A stretch of DNA of 64,000 bases from Silene latifolia (GCF_048544455.1 NC_133536.1:167448825-167512824), one strand, 5' to 3'; shown: positions 22,055 through 35,382, numbered from the stretch's first letter. Notes: generated by a model not told the origin, from the sequence alone. Numbers and translations are program-made.

Positions 22055-22200
22055 GACTTAATTTCAGTTCTAATAAGTTCAATTCAGTTCAGCTCCATTC
22101 AGTTCCGTTCAGTTCAGCTCAATTCAGTTCAGTTTAGTTCAGTTCAGTTCAGTTTAGTTAAGATCATTTTAGTTCAGTTCAGTTTAGTTTATTTCAACAT
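22055..22200. repeat. (TTCAG)n pentamer repeat
   Basis: About 25 imperfect TTCAG/TTTAG units inside the left end of the Tourist-like element. Confidence 0.85.
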
Positions 22201-22249
22201 TACTATTATTCTTATTGATATCATTATTATTTTTATTTTTATATTAATG

Positions 22250-22258
22250 TATTTACTA

Positions 22259-22298
<40 letters not shown>
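22250..22298. repeat. (TTA)n next to LINE poly-A tail
   Basis: TTA units continue beyond the LINE at 27525-27562, so the LINE entered a TTA microsatellite. The target duplication cannot be resolved. Confidence 0.8.
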
Positions 22299-22341
<43 letters not shown>

Positions 22342-22521
22342 AAGAAGTCAGAAATTCTCATTAGAAAAGAGAAAAATCGGATCTTACAAACAAAGACCAA
22401 CTAAGCCAAATACACAAAGAAAACCAGAACGACGTAATAAACAATAGCTTAACCGAGGAGCATGGATAGCATGGGAGAGTTGTCAACCCCCTTGCTCCAA
22501 GCATACATTCTAACACAAACA

Positions 22522-25500
22522 TCATATGAGTTTACGCATAAGCTGGTCAGCCCTTAGACATCCACCATCAAAGACCCTCCTATTTCTCTCCTGCCAAATA
22601 TAATAAACTACTGCAGCAAGGGAGCAGCAGGCAGCCTTCCTTCGCCATCTGGTCCCACGACATAGAGCAATTTTATAAAGCTCATGTTTGAGACTAAGAA
22701 CGCCTCTAGTAACACCCATCCAAGCTAAGACCTGCTGCATCAGGTGCTTAGAGAAAGGGCATTGGAAAAAAAGATGCTGAGAAGATTCAGCAGCAGAACA
22801 ACACAACACACACCTATTGGCAAACAAAATACCCCTCTTGCAGATATTATCAACCGTGGCAAGAGCCTGCTGAGATACAAGGGTGGCCACCACAACATGT
22901 TTAGGTATAACAATGCTATCAGTGAGAGGTGTTAGCCATTTAAGCACATTATGGGAGCCACGAAAAATCTGATAAATATCCTTCAAAGGCAGCCTCCCAG
23001 CAGCATTCCAGTCCTGAAATAAAGCCTGAACCTTCCCCCTAGACCCCACCTTGTCAAGAAATTCATCTCTGATATACAAAATCTTTTGCCAAATGGGTGA
23101 GACACAGAAGGAAGCAGCAAGCTCCCAACAGGAAAGACGCTTGAAAACGAACTCCTTGGACCAGTTCATCCAAATGGAAGTACAATGATAAGAGAAAGAC
23201 CAGAAAACCTTCAGCATTAGCGTTTTATTCCAACTCAGTATCTCCCTTATATCAAACCCGCCTTGATCTCTACTCCTACACACTTTATCCCAACTATAAA
23301 ATATCATTCTTCTCTTGGATTCAGTACCCCAGAAAAATTGCCTACAAGTTTTCTCCAAATTCCTAACTACTCCTCTGGGCAGCAATAAACAGGCACACCA
23401 AAAAGCTTCAACCCCAAAGATAGCAGTATTGATGAGTTGAATTCTCCCAGCATATGACAACTGAAGACTAGCCCAATCTCCCAGCCTGCCCTTGATCTTT
23501 GCCATAAGAGGTAGGAAAAGATCAGCAGTCAACCGGGAGGAATGAAGGGGGGTACCAAGATATTTGAACGGGAATGACCCTACAACAAACCCAGTTTCAG
23601 ATAGGATCATGGCTTGAACATCACTCCTGATTCCAGCAAAGTAGATATTAGTCTTACTTACATTAGGAGTAAGACCATAGTACCTAGAAAAAAGGCTTAA
23701 GCAGTTCTTAACTGCAACCACTGATGGGAGGTCACCTCTGACAAATACAAGCAGGTCATCCGCAAAAATAAGGTGAGTCAAATGAAGTTTAACACACTTG
23801 GGATGATAGCTAAATTGAGGAGCATCTTTCAAAGTCTGAAACATTCTGGTAAGCACCTCCATACAAAGGACAAAAAGAAGAGGTGATATGGGATCACCTT
23901 GTCTTAGTCCTCTCTTTACCCTCAAAGAAACCTTCAGCACACCCATTAATTCTTAGAGAAAACCTGGAGCTTGTAACCAAAGTAATGATCCAATTGCAAA
24001 ATTGGGGAGGTAAACCATACAGAGGGAGAATAGTCTTCAGAAAATGCCAACTAACAGTGTCAAAAGCTTTCCAAATGTCCACTTTTACCACACACCTAAG
24101 AGATTTAAGCTTCCTACTGTAACCCCTCACCAACTCAGTTGCTAACATCGTGTTGTCAAATATGGATCTGTTAGTGACAAAAGCAGCTTGTTCTGCCCCA
24201 ACAATGAGAGGCATTACTTTTTGAAGCCTATTAGTCAAAATCTTGCTTACAGTCTTGTAAATGGTAGAACAACATGAAATTGGCCTATAATCCAGAACAG
24301 TAGAGGGAGAGTTACCCTTTGGGATAAGAGATATAAGAGTTGAATTAATCTCCTTTAACAGCTTGCCAGTAGTGAAAAAATCCTGAATAGAAGAGGTGAA
24401 ACTACCCTGAATGACTGGCCAGGCATCCCTGAAAAACCCAGATGAATAGCCATCAGGGCCTGGGCTCTTATTTGGATTTATTGAAAACAAAGCAGCTTCA
24501 ATCTCTGCAGTGGTAACAGGGGCAACCAACGAAAGGCTATCATCAGTATTCAGACAATGTCCATTCCTCATAATAGTATCATCAAACTCCTGTACTGCAA
24601 CATCAGTCCCAAGCAGGCCAATATAATAATCCAAGAAAGCAGTAGCAATCCCTTGCTGATCAGTGTGAGCAGCTCCCCGAGTATCAAGAAATTTACTAAT
24701 ATTAGATTGATTCCTTCTCCCAGCAATCTTAGAGAAAAAATAGGCAGTGCTGGCATCCCCCATTTTAACCTCAAAAGCTTTTGCTCTTTGATAACCAATA
24801 CTTAGTTCAACCTTCCTGAACTTACAGTACTGCTGCCTGAGCTCCTCTTCCTCAAGGCAGAGGTCAGAGTTAGTAGGAGCATGCTGTAACTTCTCTTGGC
24901 ATTGATGGAGCTGCTGCTGTAATAATTTGACTTTTTCAGAAACCCCAACATACTGGCTTTTGTGCAGAGATCTAAATTTCCCTTTCAACCTACGAAGATA
25001 CTAAACCAGCTAATACATACCACATCCCTTGATAGAAGTCCCCCATTCCCTTTGAACCAAGGCCTGAAAACCCATGTCCTCACTCCAACAATTAAGATAT
25101 TTGAAAGAATGTCTCCTTGGAGGCTCTGAAAGGCCCAGAGAGAGAACAAGGGGAGAGTGGTCAGAGATCCTCGCAGTTAAAACATCAACTAAGGAGTCAG
25201 GATACTCCCTAAAAAAGAGGGCATTAGCTAAGGCTCTATCCAACCTCATCCATTTAGTATCTGCCTGTTCCTGCTTATTAGTCCAGGTAAACCTACACCC
25301 CCTGAGTTCGAATTTCTTCCAAACCAGAATCTGCAATGGCCTGGTTAAACTCTTCCATAGCCAGAATCTGAGGGGGATCAGAACTGACCCTTTCCTCGCT
25401 ATTACGAACACAATTGATATCCCCAATGACCAGCCAAGGTCTAGAACAATGAACATTACTAGCCATAAAATCCCAGAGAGGCAGTCTTTGAGCAGGATTA

Positions 25501-25829
25501 TTAAACCCATAAACAAAAGTTACCTCCAGTTGCACCCTCCCATGACTAACCAGTAAGTGAATCCACTGACTGCTACTATTAAGACATTGAATTGAGAAAG
25601 CAGAATTCCTCCAGAGCACCCAAATCCTCCCATTGTAGTGGGAAGAGTAGTTATCCTGAATGAGAAACTGCTTGAAATTCTTTCTTTGAATAGGAGCACA
25701 TTTATTAACCTTCACTCGAGTTTCCACAACACATAAAATATCTAACGCACATTTATTAAACAAAGAAATAACCTCTAGTTGCTTTATCAGCTTATTCATA
25801 CCCCTAATATTCCACATCCCAATCTTCAT
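22522..25829 (-). pseudogene. LINE ORF2: endonuclease, reverse transcriptase, zf-RVT
   Basis: Endonuclease: starts MKIGMWNIRGMN, VVETRV, then ARISDHSPLVLSL. A frameshift near 25310 and a stop near 25007 break it. Reverse transcriptase (24988-23400): NKSPGPDGYSSGFF, LISLIPKG, YRPISCC, KVDIWKAFD (catalytic Asp), GLRQGDPISPLLF and the FADDLLVF catalytic centre; a frameshift near 23920 lies between WKAFD and GLRQGD. C-terminus: CVLCCSAAESSQHLFFQCPF, the zinc-binding domain. It would copy LINE RNA at nicked target DNA. Catalytic residues are intact, but the frame is broken at least three times. Confidence 0.9.
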
Positions 25830-27436
25830 GGAGAAATAATTGGGGGTGGATCCTCTTCCTCACTAACCACCTGTTCAGCCCAAGTTGGACCCTTTGAGAG
25901 CTGAACATTCAGAACCCCTGGTTTCAACTTATGATATCCCATAACTTGACTAGGAGTTGAAGCATCCCCTACATCATCACAATCCAGAAGACCAAACTGG
26001 TTTAATGAGACAGGTATTGGAATCTGGGACTGCTGCCCATATTCCCCCTGAATATTAAGATCCAGAACGTGACTAGTGGTCCTAGAGCTATTGGGCAGAG
26101 CATGAGCTAGACTACCACCAGTCTCATGTTGATCCAAGGAAGCCCTACCACTAGTCACCAAGGGAGCAGGTGAAGTGATCACTGGACCAGGCTGAATACC
26201 CCCACCTGTGTCAGTGATCCCTACCTCATTCCCAAGGGTCTTGTCCTCCACAACACCAGTAGAATCCTCAGAGGCCTGCATAACAGTTTCAGTGGCCTGA
26301 GTACTCTCAATAGGTTTATCAATAAGATCTGTCCTATTAGTATGATTCTTTGCCTCCTTTGCAAGAGCCTTAGGCTTCAAAAGTTTACAAGACTTACGTT
26401 CATGTCCCAGTTTCTTGCAATGGGTGCAATAAAACGGGAGCCATTCATACTCCACATCCTGAGTGATTTGGCCCAGGAAAGGAGAGTCAATAACCACATA
26501 GCTAGGTAAGGGTTCAGCAAGATCAACCTCAACCATTAGACGAGCAAAAGATAACCTCTCCTTGTTTGTGGTGACAGGGTCAGCATAGAGAGGAGTACCA
26601 ATTTTGCTTGCAATCTTACTCAAAGCAGAAGCAGACCAAAGATGAGGATCCAAGTTGTGTAAGAGCACCCAGACTGGCACCTTAGTAATATTATCCAACT
26701 GGGTAGAAAACTGTGGGGACCATTGCTTCAACAGGAGTGAATGCCCATTCAGACTCCAAGCAGTTCCCCTTAGAATGGCGTTCATATCCTCAACTTTTGA
26801 AAATCTAAAATAGAACCACCCCTTCTTATAGTACAAGACAGCAGGTTTAACCACATGATTCCATTGTTTATCCACAAACACTTTAACCTAAGCAACAATA
26901 GGTTTTCCTCCCAAAAATTGACCAACCAAAGTATGCTTCCAGAAGAGCAATTCACTCTCAATATCTTTCTCTTCAATAACCACCCTAGTAGGAGTCGGGT
27001 CAAAAGACCCACTCAATTCCATTCCTACAGCAGATTTGTTAACCCTATCTACCCAGGTCGTCTTCTTCCCCGTGTCCGTCATAGGAACTGTTTGAGACGC
27101 AGATGGCCTCGGAACATCCGTAACAGTCGTTGTTACCTTACTACCCCCTTCATTAGGTCCAGGACCACCAGTCGTCGTATCCCCCGCTACCGGTGTAACT
27201 ACAACAGTCGGCACAACTACCTCCTTAGAACTCCCAGCAGAACCCTTTTTAGACACAACCTTTCCACTCCTAGTCACCAGGCTACGAGAACTACGAATAG
27301 ATTTATCAAGTGCTTTATTAATCAGGACATTCACAGAATTTGAGTTACCTTGTGGAGTTGAAAGAGCTTCCTCCTCCGCCGATCTACCCCTTCGCGGGTT
27401 CTGGACAACAATATGTAGCTTCTTACGACGACCCAT
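25826..27436 (-). pseudogene. LINE ORF1: RNA-binding protein with zinc knuckle, one in-frame stop
   Basis: One frame of about 536 codons with a single stop near 26888. N-terminus basic and Ser/Thr/Pro-rich; the middle (FYFRFSKVEDMNAILRG) is the DUF4283-like RNA-binding fold of plant L1 ORF1; CTHCKKLGHERKSC is the CCHC knuckle (about 26395-26435). The stop TGA overlaps the ATG of ORF2 as ATGA (25829-25826). Confidence 0.85.
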
Positions 27437-27522
27437 GGTCGGAGAAAGAAGGAAAGATCAGGCAAAGAGCATCGCCGTCAGATCGCCTTTTTTTCGCAGA
27501 GAGAATCCCTCTCCTAACCAAC

Positions 27523-27524
<2 letters not shown>

Positions 27525-27569
<45 letters not shown>

Positions 27570-27660
27570 TTTATTTATTTATTATATTACTATTATATTT
27601 ATTAATAATTAATTCGTATTGTTTATATTATTATATTTATATTTAATACATTTATTATTA
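27525..27660. repeat. (TTA)n and AT-rich spacer
   Basis: TTA microsatellite, then TTAATACATTTATTATTA at 27643-27660, the left target duplication of the next LINE. Confidence 0.75.
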
Positions 27661-28295
27661 TTTTTTTTTGCAAGAATGGTATGTCTCATATATTCCAAAA
27701 AGAAGGATTACATGAGATTTCTTACAAAGCTATATCCCCTATATAATTTGGCTAGTATAGCTAGATCTCCTATACAACTTTTTACTATACATTGTGTATT
27801 AACATTGAGCTGAGTTTAGAGCAGCCAAGACTTCATCATATATGGTTTCAGGAGCAGAGTTTAGAAATACTGCACTAACAGTGAACTGAATCCTGCGAAT
27901 CAGGGTTGTTATTGGCAGCTCTTTTCCTTCAAAAGCTCGAGCATTTCGTTCCTACCAGATAGAGTAAACCAGCGCACCAATACTGCAACTATTCAGACTG
28001 TATCTCCAAGCCTTTCTCTGATTCATATCAGCAACATACACAAGGAGAGAGGACAAATCAGTGAAAGAAGTTGATATGCTCAACCACTTCATGATATGGC
28101 CCAGTAACTCTTTTGTATAATGACATTTGAAGACCAAATGATCTGCACTCTCTGCATCAGACTTACAAAGGTAGCATCTGTTTACCAGATGAAGACCTCT
28201 AACATTCAGTTGGTCCACGGTTGTAAGCTTTTGTTGCACGGCTAACATTAAAGTCAGGAACACTTGTATTGAGCAGCTTGGTAGCATTTCTGCAG
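27661..28295 (-). mobile_element. 5'-truncated LINE, 18-bp TSD
   Basis: A short poly-A (T-run at 27661-27669) is followed in minus orientation by a 3' UTR and the C-terminal end of ORF2. CYLCKSDAESADHLVFKCHY is the zf-RVT domain; the body (28287-27952) has W-rich LINE C-terminal sequence. TTAATACATTTATTATTA repeats at 28296-28313. It shares the CTTGCAAAAA 3' end with the larger LINE, so both belong to one lineage. Confidence 0.88.
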
Positions 28296-29080
<785 letters not shown>

Positions 29081-30632
29081 TGCGCGTAGCTTTCATTAAA
29101 TGAAAACAACAGTTTACATGAAATTGGTGGGGAGCCGAGAAACAAGCTGGGCTCCCACACCCTTAGCAACAGCAAAGCTAAGTTTAGTAAAAATGTAAGC
29201 GGCCACCCGAGCCCCCGCATCCTGAGATACCGAGAATTTCTGGATCCGTTTGAGCAAGGCAACAGCATCCGAACCCAACTCCCCAAGTGATGAGAAAGAG
29301 AATCGAAGGAAACCATAACCCGCTGCCGGGCACAAATCCTCATACTTAGCACACTTCCGCTGAGCAGCATCAGCAACAACCCGGCCAGGTACAAAATTCG
29401 TCATCCCAGTCTGAGTCAAAGGAGAAGACCCGGTCAAGTCAACGCACACATCACGCCCCTGTCCCAAGAATAAAGCAGCAAATCCGCAGGACGAAGAGAA
29501 CCCCTATGCCCGTCAACAAATCCAACATCAACCTCCTTTCCCGCAGAAATACCAGATCTATAGCAGATGTCGAAAAGAGTGTCACGGACGAGGTTATACC
29601 GATGTTTAACGCCCACAGTACCAGTACAAGAAACAACGTGGTCCCCAAAAACATCATCAGCAAAATCCCGAGAGCAAGCTGGACAGGGCCTAGAGACCGT
29701 GAATAACGGAACACCCAGACGATACCCAAGCACACTACGGTACGTCCTCCCATTCATAGTCTGACCCAACCCTGAGATAGAACCGCACGCAACCAATCGA
29801 GGAGTGGGAACCCCGCCGAGACGCCACAAAGCAAGTCAAGCGAGGTGTCAAAGAGAAAACAGACCCTGAGGCAGCAGCAACCGTCGCGAAATAAATGTCT
29901 GCCAATTTCTTCATAAGTTTGGGGGCAGCAATTTCACTAGGGTTACCTAAGATACCAGAGCCTGTAGTCGGATTAAACCCTCTCGCGGCATCATCAAAAG
30001 CAGGGCCAGCAGCTACAATACCAGAGGGTCCGAGGAGCTTAGCCTGCAAATCAGCAGACTGCAAACGGGACGCAACAAAAGCATAATGTAAAACATCCCC
30101 CGCCGCATAGACACCAAGACCACCAAGATGAAAAGGGAAAGTAGCAAGGCGCCACCGCTAATCCCCAAAACCCGGGCGGACACGGTGACGATACGTTCAA
30201 GTCGGAACGAAGAGCAAGATCAAAGGGAAGATGAACGGACCCAAAAACACTAGGGGAGCAAGTACGAAGGGAGAAATAGAGCTTAGAAATACCAGTACAA
30301 GCTCGAAGTAGAAGCAACTCACACTGCGGGTCCTCAATCCTCGCAACCAAGTCCATTAGATCAATGGTCTTAGTTACTCTCCTCGCCACAACCTCACTGC
30401 TAAAACCAGGGCAAGTACTGACAGGTCCACCCAAAATTGTAACACCCCTCGCGGGCCGAGAAATGGAGGGGGGGAAAACCCCAGGGAGCCGACTCTGAGG
30501 ATCCTTAACAGGCCAAAAGACCTCCGTCTTGGAGACATTAAGGTGTAGTCCAAAACGGGGGCCATCCGCCATAATCAAATCCAAGACTATCCCCACTTCC
30601 AAAGTATCCCCCACAATGGTGCCATCATCATT
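29081..30632 (-). pseudogene. Fragment of a second type of non-LTR retrotransposon (RT C-terminal half)
   Basis: Minus-strand segments in shifting frames: MGDTLEVGIVLDLIMADGPR, GLHLNVSKTEVFWP (post-catalytic RT palm), ARGVTILGGPVS, then MQSADLQAKLLGPSG and TYRSVLGYRLGVPLF, CPACSRDFADDVFGDHVVSC (a Cys/His region) and LRPADLLLYSW. The N-terminal half, including the catalytic DD, is missing (5' truncation near 30632). Sequence character is GC-richer than its surroundings. The (TAA)n tail suggests an RTE-like rather than L1 element; that is tentative. Confidence 0.65.
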
Positions 30633-30639
30633 GTTATTT

Positions 30640-30846
30640 CAGATTCGATTCGATTCGATTCGATTCGATTCGATTCGATTCAGACGATTCGATTCGATTC
30701 GATTCATTCCATTAAGTTCGATTCGATTCGATTCACTCCATTAAGTTCATTGATTCATTGAGACAATTTCAGTTCAAAAGAACAGGGCCTAAGAAGAAGC
30801 TTGTAAGTACTTAATTCTTATATTATTAGGTGATTTATACTGATGT

Positions 30847-30909
<63 letters not shown>

Positions 30910-30934
30910 ATTATTGGTATTATTTTTATTATAA

Positions 30935-30969
<35 letters not shown>

Positions 30970-31178
30970 ATAATCTTTTTATTATTATTTCGATTCGATT
31001 GATTCGATTCGATTCGATTGAATCGATTCGATTCGATTAAGTTCATTCGGTTCCATTAAGTTCGATTCGATTCATTCCTCCATTAAGTTCATTCAATTGA
31101 TTCGATTCGGACAATTTCAAATCCAAAAGAACAGGGCCTAAGAAGAAGCTTGTAAGTACTTAATTCTTATATTATTAG
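30640..31178. repeat. Duplicated right end of Tourist-like element plus exon/intron junction
   Basis: (ATTCG)n, CAAAAGAACAGGGCC, then AAGAAGCTTGTAAGTACTTA occurs twice, ending near 30836 and 31178. A TA microsatellite (30849-30905) and a TTA stretch lie between. So about 190 bases of element-plus-host were duplicated in place, giving two copies of the exon 3 donor. Confidence 0.75.
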
Positions 31179-31399
31179 GAGTTCTAATGAGTCCACCATA
31201 TGCCATTGAGTCCCTAAGTTCCTCTAAGGGCCATTGGATGGACTCAATGGATGGTTGAGATGAAATTGATTAAGGGCTATTAAAAAGAAATGGAAAAAAA
31301 TGTGGATGGTTGAAATTGAAAATAACGAAAAAAAAAAATTATCACTAATCAAATTTCTATACACTAATTAAATTTTCTTTCTCTCTCTAGCCCCTAATT

Positions 31400-32950
31400 A
31401 ATCAGTTTTGAGTTTCAGATTTCATGAGTGTAAATGTAATGTTGTATGAGTTTTACAAGTGTAACTCTAACATTTTACCAGTGTAAATGTAATATTTTAA
31501 AAGTCTAAATTTGAATTTTTTGTGACGGAAAAATTGAATTTATATAATTTTAACATTTTGCGAGTGTAGCTATGATGTTTTACGAGTGTGAATGTAATTT
31601 TTTAAGAGTGTAAATTTGATTTTTTGTAATGGAAATTTTGAATTTATGTAATTTTAACATTTTACGAATGTAAATTTTATGTTTTACGAGTGCAAATGTA
31701 ATATTTTAAGAGTGTAAATTTGAATTTTTTGTGATGGAAATATAATTTTAACATTTTACGAGTGTAGCTTTGATGTTTTACGAGTGTAAATGTAATATTT
31801 TAAGAGTGTAAATTTGACTTTTTGTAACGGAAATTTTGAATTTATATAATTTTAAAATTTTATGAGTGTAAATTTGATGTTTTATGAGTGTAAATGTAAT
31901 ATTTTAAGAGTGTAAATTTGATTTTTTGTGGCGGAAATTTTGAATTTATATAATTTTAACATTTTACGAGTGTAAATGTAATATTTTAAGAGTGTAAATT
32001 TGATTTTTTTTGTGACGAAAATTTTGAATTTATATAATTTAACATTTTACGAATGTAACTTTGATGATTTAGGAGTGTAAATTTAATTTTTTTAGGCAAT
32101 TTCTATATAAAAATTTGAATTTATATAGACTTAAAAATGTCACGACTGTAAATTTGATGGTTTACGAGTGTAAATGTAGTATTTTAAGTATAAATTTAAA
32201 GGTCTACGAGTGTAAATCTGAAGGTTTAAGAGTGTAAATTTGAAGCATTACAAGTGTAATTTTGGTCCTTTACGAGTGTAACTTTGGTCATTTACGAGTA
32301 AACCTTTAGTCCGACTACCAACATACACCACCACCGTCGTCCTCCACCACCAACTCATATCCACAAAAAGATCTATAGTAGATCTGAAAAAAAAAACAAA
32401 AAAAAATGAGATATTTGACGAGTGTAACTATAAAGAAATACGAGTGTAACTCTAAAGAAATATGAGTGTAAATTTAAAGAAATATGAGTGCAAATTTATA
32501 TAATTTTTACGAGTGTAAATGTGAATAAATATATGTGTGTAAATGTAAATAAATACGAGTGTAACTGTAAATAAATATGAGTGTAAATCTGAAAAATGCG
32601 TGTAAATGTAAAGAAATGAGATATTTGATAAATGTAAATGTAATGAAAAACGAGATTAACTTTAATAAAATACGAGTGTAAATCTGAAAAATGAGTGTAA
32701 ATGTAAAGAAATATGAGTGTAAATCTGAGGAAATACGAGTGTAAATCTGAGGAAATACGAGTGTAAATCTGAGAAAATACAAGTGTAAATCTTAAAAAAA
32801 ACAATATATAACAAGACGAGACTAACAAAAAAAATACAAGTGTAAATCTAAAAAAAAAAGACCTCGAAAAAGAACTCAAAAACCCCAAAAAAAAAAATCT
32901 AAAAAGGACACAAAAAAACCCATATCTAAAACGAGTGTAACTGTAAAATA
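31400..32950. repeat. GAGTGTAAAT motif array
   Basis: The decamer CGAGTGTAAATGTAA/ GAGTGTAAATTTGA recurs every 20-40 bases, dozens of times and in one orientation. 31420-32100 shows a higher-order unit of about 115-120 bases (TTTTACGAGTGTAAATGTAA ... AAATTTTGAATTTATATAAT). Minus-strand frames across it merely translate the repeat. Confidence 0.85.
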
Positions 32951-33169
32951 ATACGAGATTTGCAAAACTCGTATCTGAAAAAACGACACACCGATAACTC
33001 AAATCTTGTTTTTTTGTACCGAAATTTTGTAAATTTAACCTGAAATCGTTGAGGTCAGATCTACAACATAGAAAAAACAAAACAATCAAAATCAGAAACA
33101 CAGAAAACTCGTTTTCAACATACACAAAACAAAATAGGGGTTTTAAAAAAAAACAAAATACAAAATAGA

Positions 33170-33800
33170 CAACCACCTCCACCTCAACGCCACCACCACC
33201 ACGCCACCCTACCGCACGACTGCAATAACAACTCCTAACAAACAGGCCGATACCACATTAACCACGCCATGCCGCCGACAAAACACCATGTCGCCACCAG
33301 ATCTAGTTTTTCCGACAGATCTCGGTTTTTTTATTTGTTTAGGTGGTGGTGGTGGTTTACTGGTTGTTGGTGGTGGGTGGTAGAGGCGAGAGGAGGTTGT
33401 GGTGGTTGTTGTTGGTGGTGTTCGTGGTTGTAAATCTGGCTTTTGGTTGTTTTTGTTTCTTTTATGTAGTTTGTATGGTGAAGGGGTGGAGAGTGAGGGA
33501 GAAGAAGAGTGTCGGGGTGGTTGACATGGTGGTGGGGCTGCGGTTATTAGGGTTAGTGCGAGGGTGATGTCCTAGTAGCAAGTGAGAAAGGTAGTGGACG
33601 GAGAAGGAGGAACGGGCGAGGTTGGATAGTGGAGGGTGGGTCGTGGTGGTGGCGGCGGCACAATAGTGGAGGAAAAGAAAAGATAGTGGTTGGGTGGTGG
33701 TGGTGGTGTTGGGTGGCGGTGAAGTGGAAGTGGAAGTGGGGGTGGAGGGTGGTTGTGGGTGATAGAAGAAGGTGACGGTAGATGGTGGGTGAGTGAGGAA
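33170..33800. other. Strand-asymmetric GGTGGT / CCACCA region
   Basis: 33170-33300 is CCACC-rich and 33340-33790 is GGTGG- and GGAGG-rich. No convincing gene; a short frame at 33343-33567 is just low-complexity Val/Gly/Trp. Confidence 0.5.
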
Positions 33801-34088
33801 GAGAGGAGTGATTTTTTGGCTTTTTAATTTTTTTGGTTTTTAGAGAGATGAGAGGAATGATAATTGTGTGATATGAGAGAGAAGTGGATGAAAAATAAAT
33901 GATATATAGTAAAATTAGTGGTTTATTAGTGAAGGTAGTGAGGGAAAGTGTTTAATTAGCATTTATCCCCTACTTTTTGCACTAATCCCTTGTTTTTCCT
34001 CTTCAATCTCAACCCTTCATCTCATCTTTTCAATGGCCCTAAAGAGGACTTATGGACTCAATAAATTTTGGTGGACCCATTAGATCTC

Positions 34089-34090
<2 letters not shown>

Positions 34091-34185
<95 letters not shown>
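34091..34185. repeat. (TA)n microsatellite between MULE-like elements 1 and 2
   Basis: About 47 TA units. Similar tracts lie at 49416-49474 and 51221-51290. Confidence 0.95.
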
Positions 34186-34187
<2 letters not shown>

Positions 34188-34499
34188 CGGGATCCGGTGA
34201 GTCCACCTAAATATTTGAGTCCATGAGTCCATCCACAATATCACGCGTAAGGCAAAAGAATATCACGCTGAATATTGACAGAAAAATGGCGCTTAAACTT
34301 CTAAAACCAAAACAAAACCGTTCACTTTTTTTAAAACTGTTTCTCTCTCTAAAAATCACACCAAAACAAATACTCCCTCAAAAATCTCACTAAAAATCCG
34401 CAAAAATCTAAAAATTCAAAGACGATATCAACTTGATATCAATAATATAGATTCAGTCTGTCAATCCTTTGCATAATATCAGTTGAATTTCAAAATTAG

Positions 34500-35382
34500 G
34501 TTGAAAAATCGTCGAGGTACGCTCTAATCAGTTTCTATTACATTTTTGCGATTTTTGTTCATCTTTTGCAGTTTTAATTTGATTATACATATTGATTTTG
34601 TTCTTAATTACTGCAAATTGAGTTCAATTATATGATAAAAATAGCATTTAAGCACAAATTTTCGACTTGTTAATGAGTTTAAATGCTTACTTTCAAGTTG
34701 TTGTTGTATATTTATACAATGTCTTAGTTGTTAATGAGTTTAAACAGTATTCCGTCGATAACATGGATGCATTGAACAAAAAACTATGATCGATTGTAGT
34801 TGTAGAGGATTATTAGTTGTTTTGTTTGTTTCAATCGCGAAAAATAGGGTTAGCTATTGTTCAATGTGAAATTTAGTGTTAACCAGTAAATTAGGACTTG
34901 TTAATGAGGAATGTCTCGTTTTCTGTTGATACTATTAAGAGTAGATAGTGATACTATTTAAATTGGATAGTTGTAGATGATTATTAGTTGTTTTGTTTGT
35001 TTCAATTGCGAAAAATAGGAATGTCTCATTTTCTGTTGATACTATTAAGAGTAGGTAGTGATACTATTAAGAGTAGGTAGTGATACTATTGTTCAATGTG
35101 AAATCTAGTGTTGACCAGTAAATTTGGACTTGTTAATGAGGAAAGTCTCATTCTCTGTTGATACTATTAAGTGTGATACTATTAAGAGTAGGTAGTGATA
35201 CTATTTAATTTTGATAGTTTAGGTCAACTGAGAAACATTTCTTTAACCAAAGGATATCTTTGCATGTGACATGAGGTGTGACACTGTTAAGAATTGGTAG
35301 TGATACTATACTGTAACTTGATACTGTTGTTTATATGATCTTATAGTATTAAGCACAGAATGTGATACTAATAAAATTTTAA
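34500..35382 (+). promoter_or_regulatory. Leader and intron of the Ulp1-like gene with GTGATACTATT repeats
   Basis: GTGATACTATTAAGAGTAGG and variants recur about ten times at 34920-35370, together with larger duplicated blocks (TTAATGAGGAAAGTCTCATT; TTAGTTGTTTTGTTTGTTTC). An acceptor just before 35390 would join to the first exon. Confidence 0.5.

Larger units (their letters stand above)
22299..27520 (-). mobile_element. L1-type LINE, near full length, reverse strand
   Basis: In minus orientation: a short 5' leader (27520-27437), ORF1 (27436-25826), ORF2 (25829-22522), a 180-base 3' UTR, then a 40-base poly-A (T-run at 22299-22339). The ORF order, DUF4283-like/CCHC ORF1, apurinic-type endonuclease, reverse transcriptase and C-terminal zinc-binding domain define a plant L1 element. 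Few lesions suggest a moderately recent insertion. Confidence 0.9.
31179..34090. mobile_element. MULE-like non-autonomous element 1, 2.9 kb
   Basis: Left GTTCTAATGAGTCCACC..., CATTGAGTCC and AGGGCCATTG match the reversed right end (ATCTAATGGGTCCACC, TATTGAGTCC, AGGGCCATTG) over about 60 bases. Long inverted repeats, GAGTCCA blocks shared with the two following elements and insertion beside a TA microsatellite place it with the MULE-like elements here. It has no transposase. The inside is a GAGTGTAAAT-motif array (31400-32950) and a G-rich/C-rich part (33170-33790). Confidence 0.75.

Noticed and set aside
22055-22200. Telomere-like repeat
   Set aside because: The unit is TTCAG, not the plant TTTAGGG. 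It lies inside a Tourist-like element.
22052-22447. 131-codon plus frame over TTCAG repeats and T-run
   Set aside because: Low-complexity translation across a microsatellite and the LINE poly-A tail.
32496-33182. 228-codon minus-strand frame rich in FTLVF
   Set aside because: It is the reverse translation of the GAGTGTAAAT array; its periodicity follows the DNA repeat, and there is no domain.
33343-33567. 74-codon Val/Gly/Trp-rich frame
   Set aside because: Low-complexity GGTGGT DNA. No motif, no start context, no homolog recognised.
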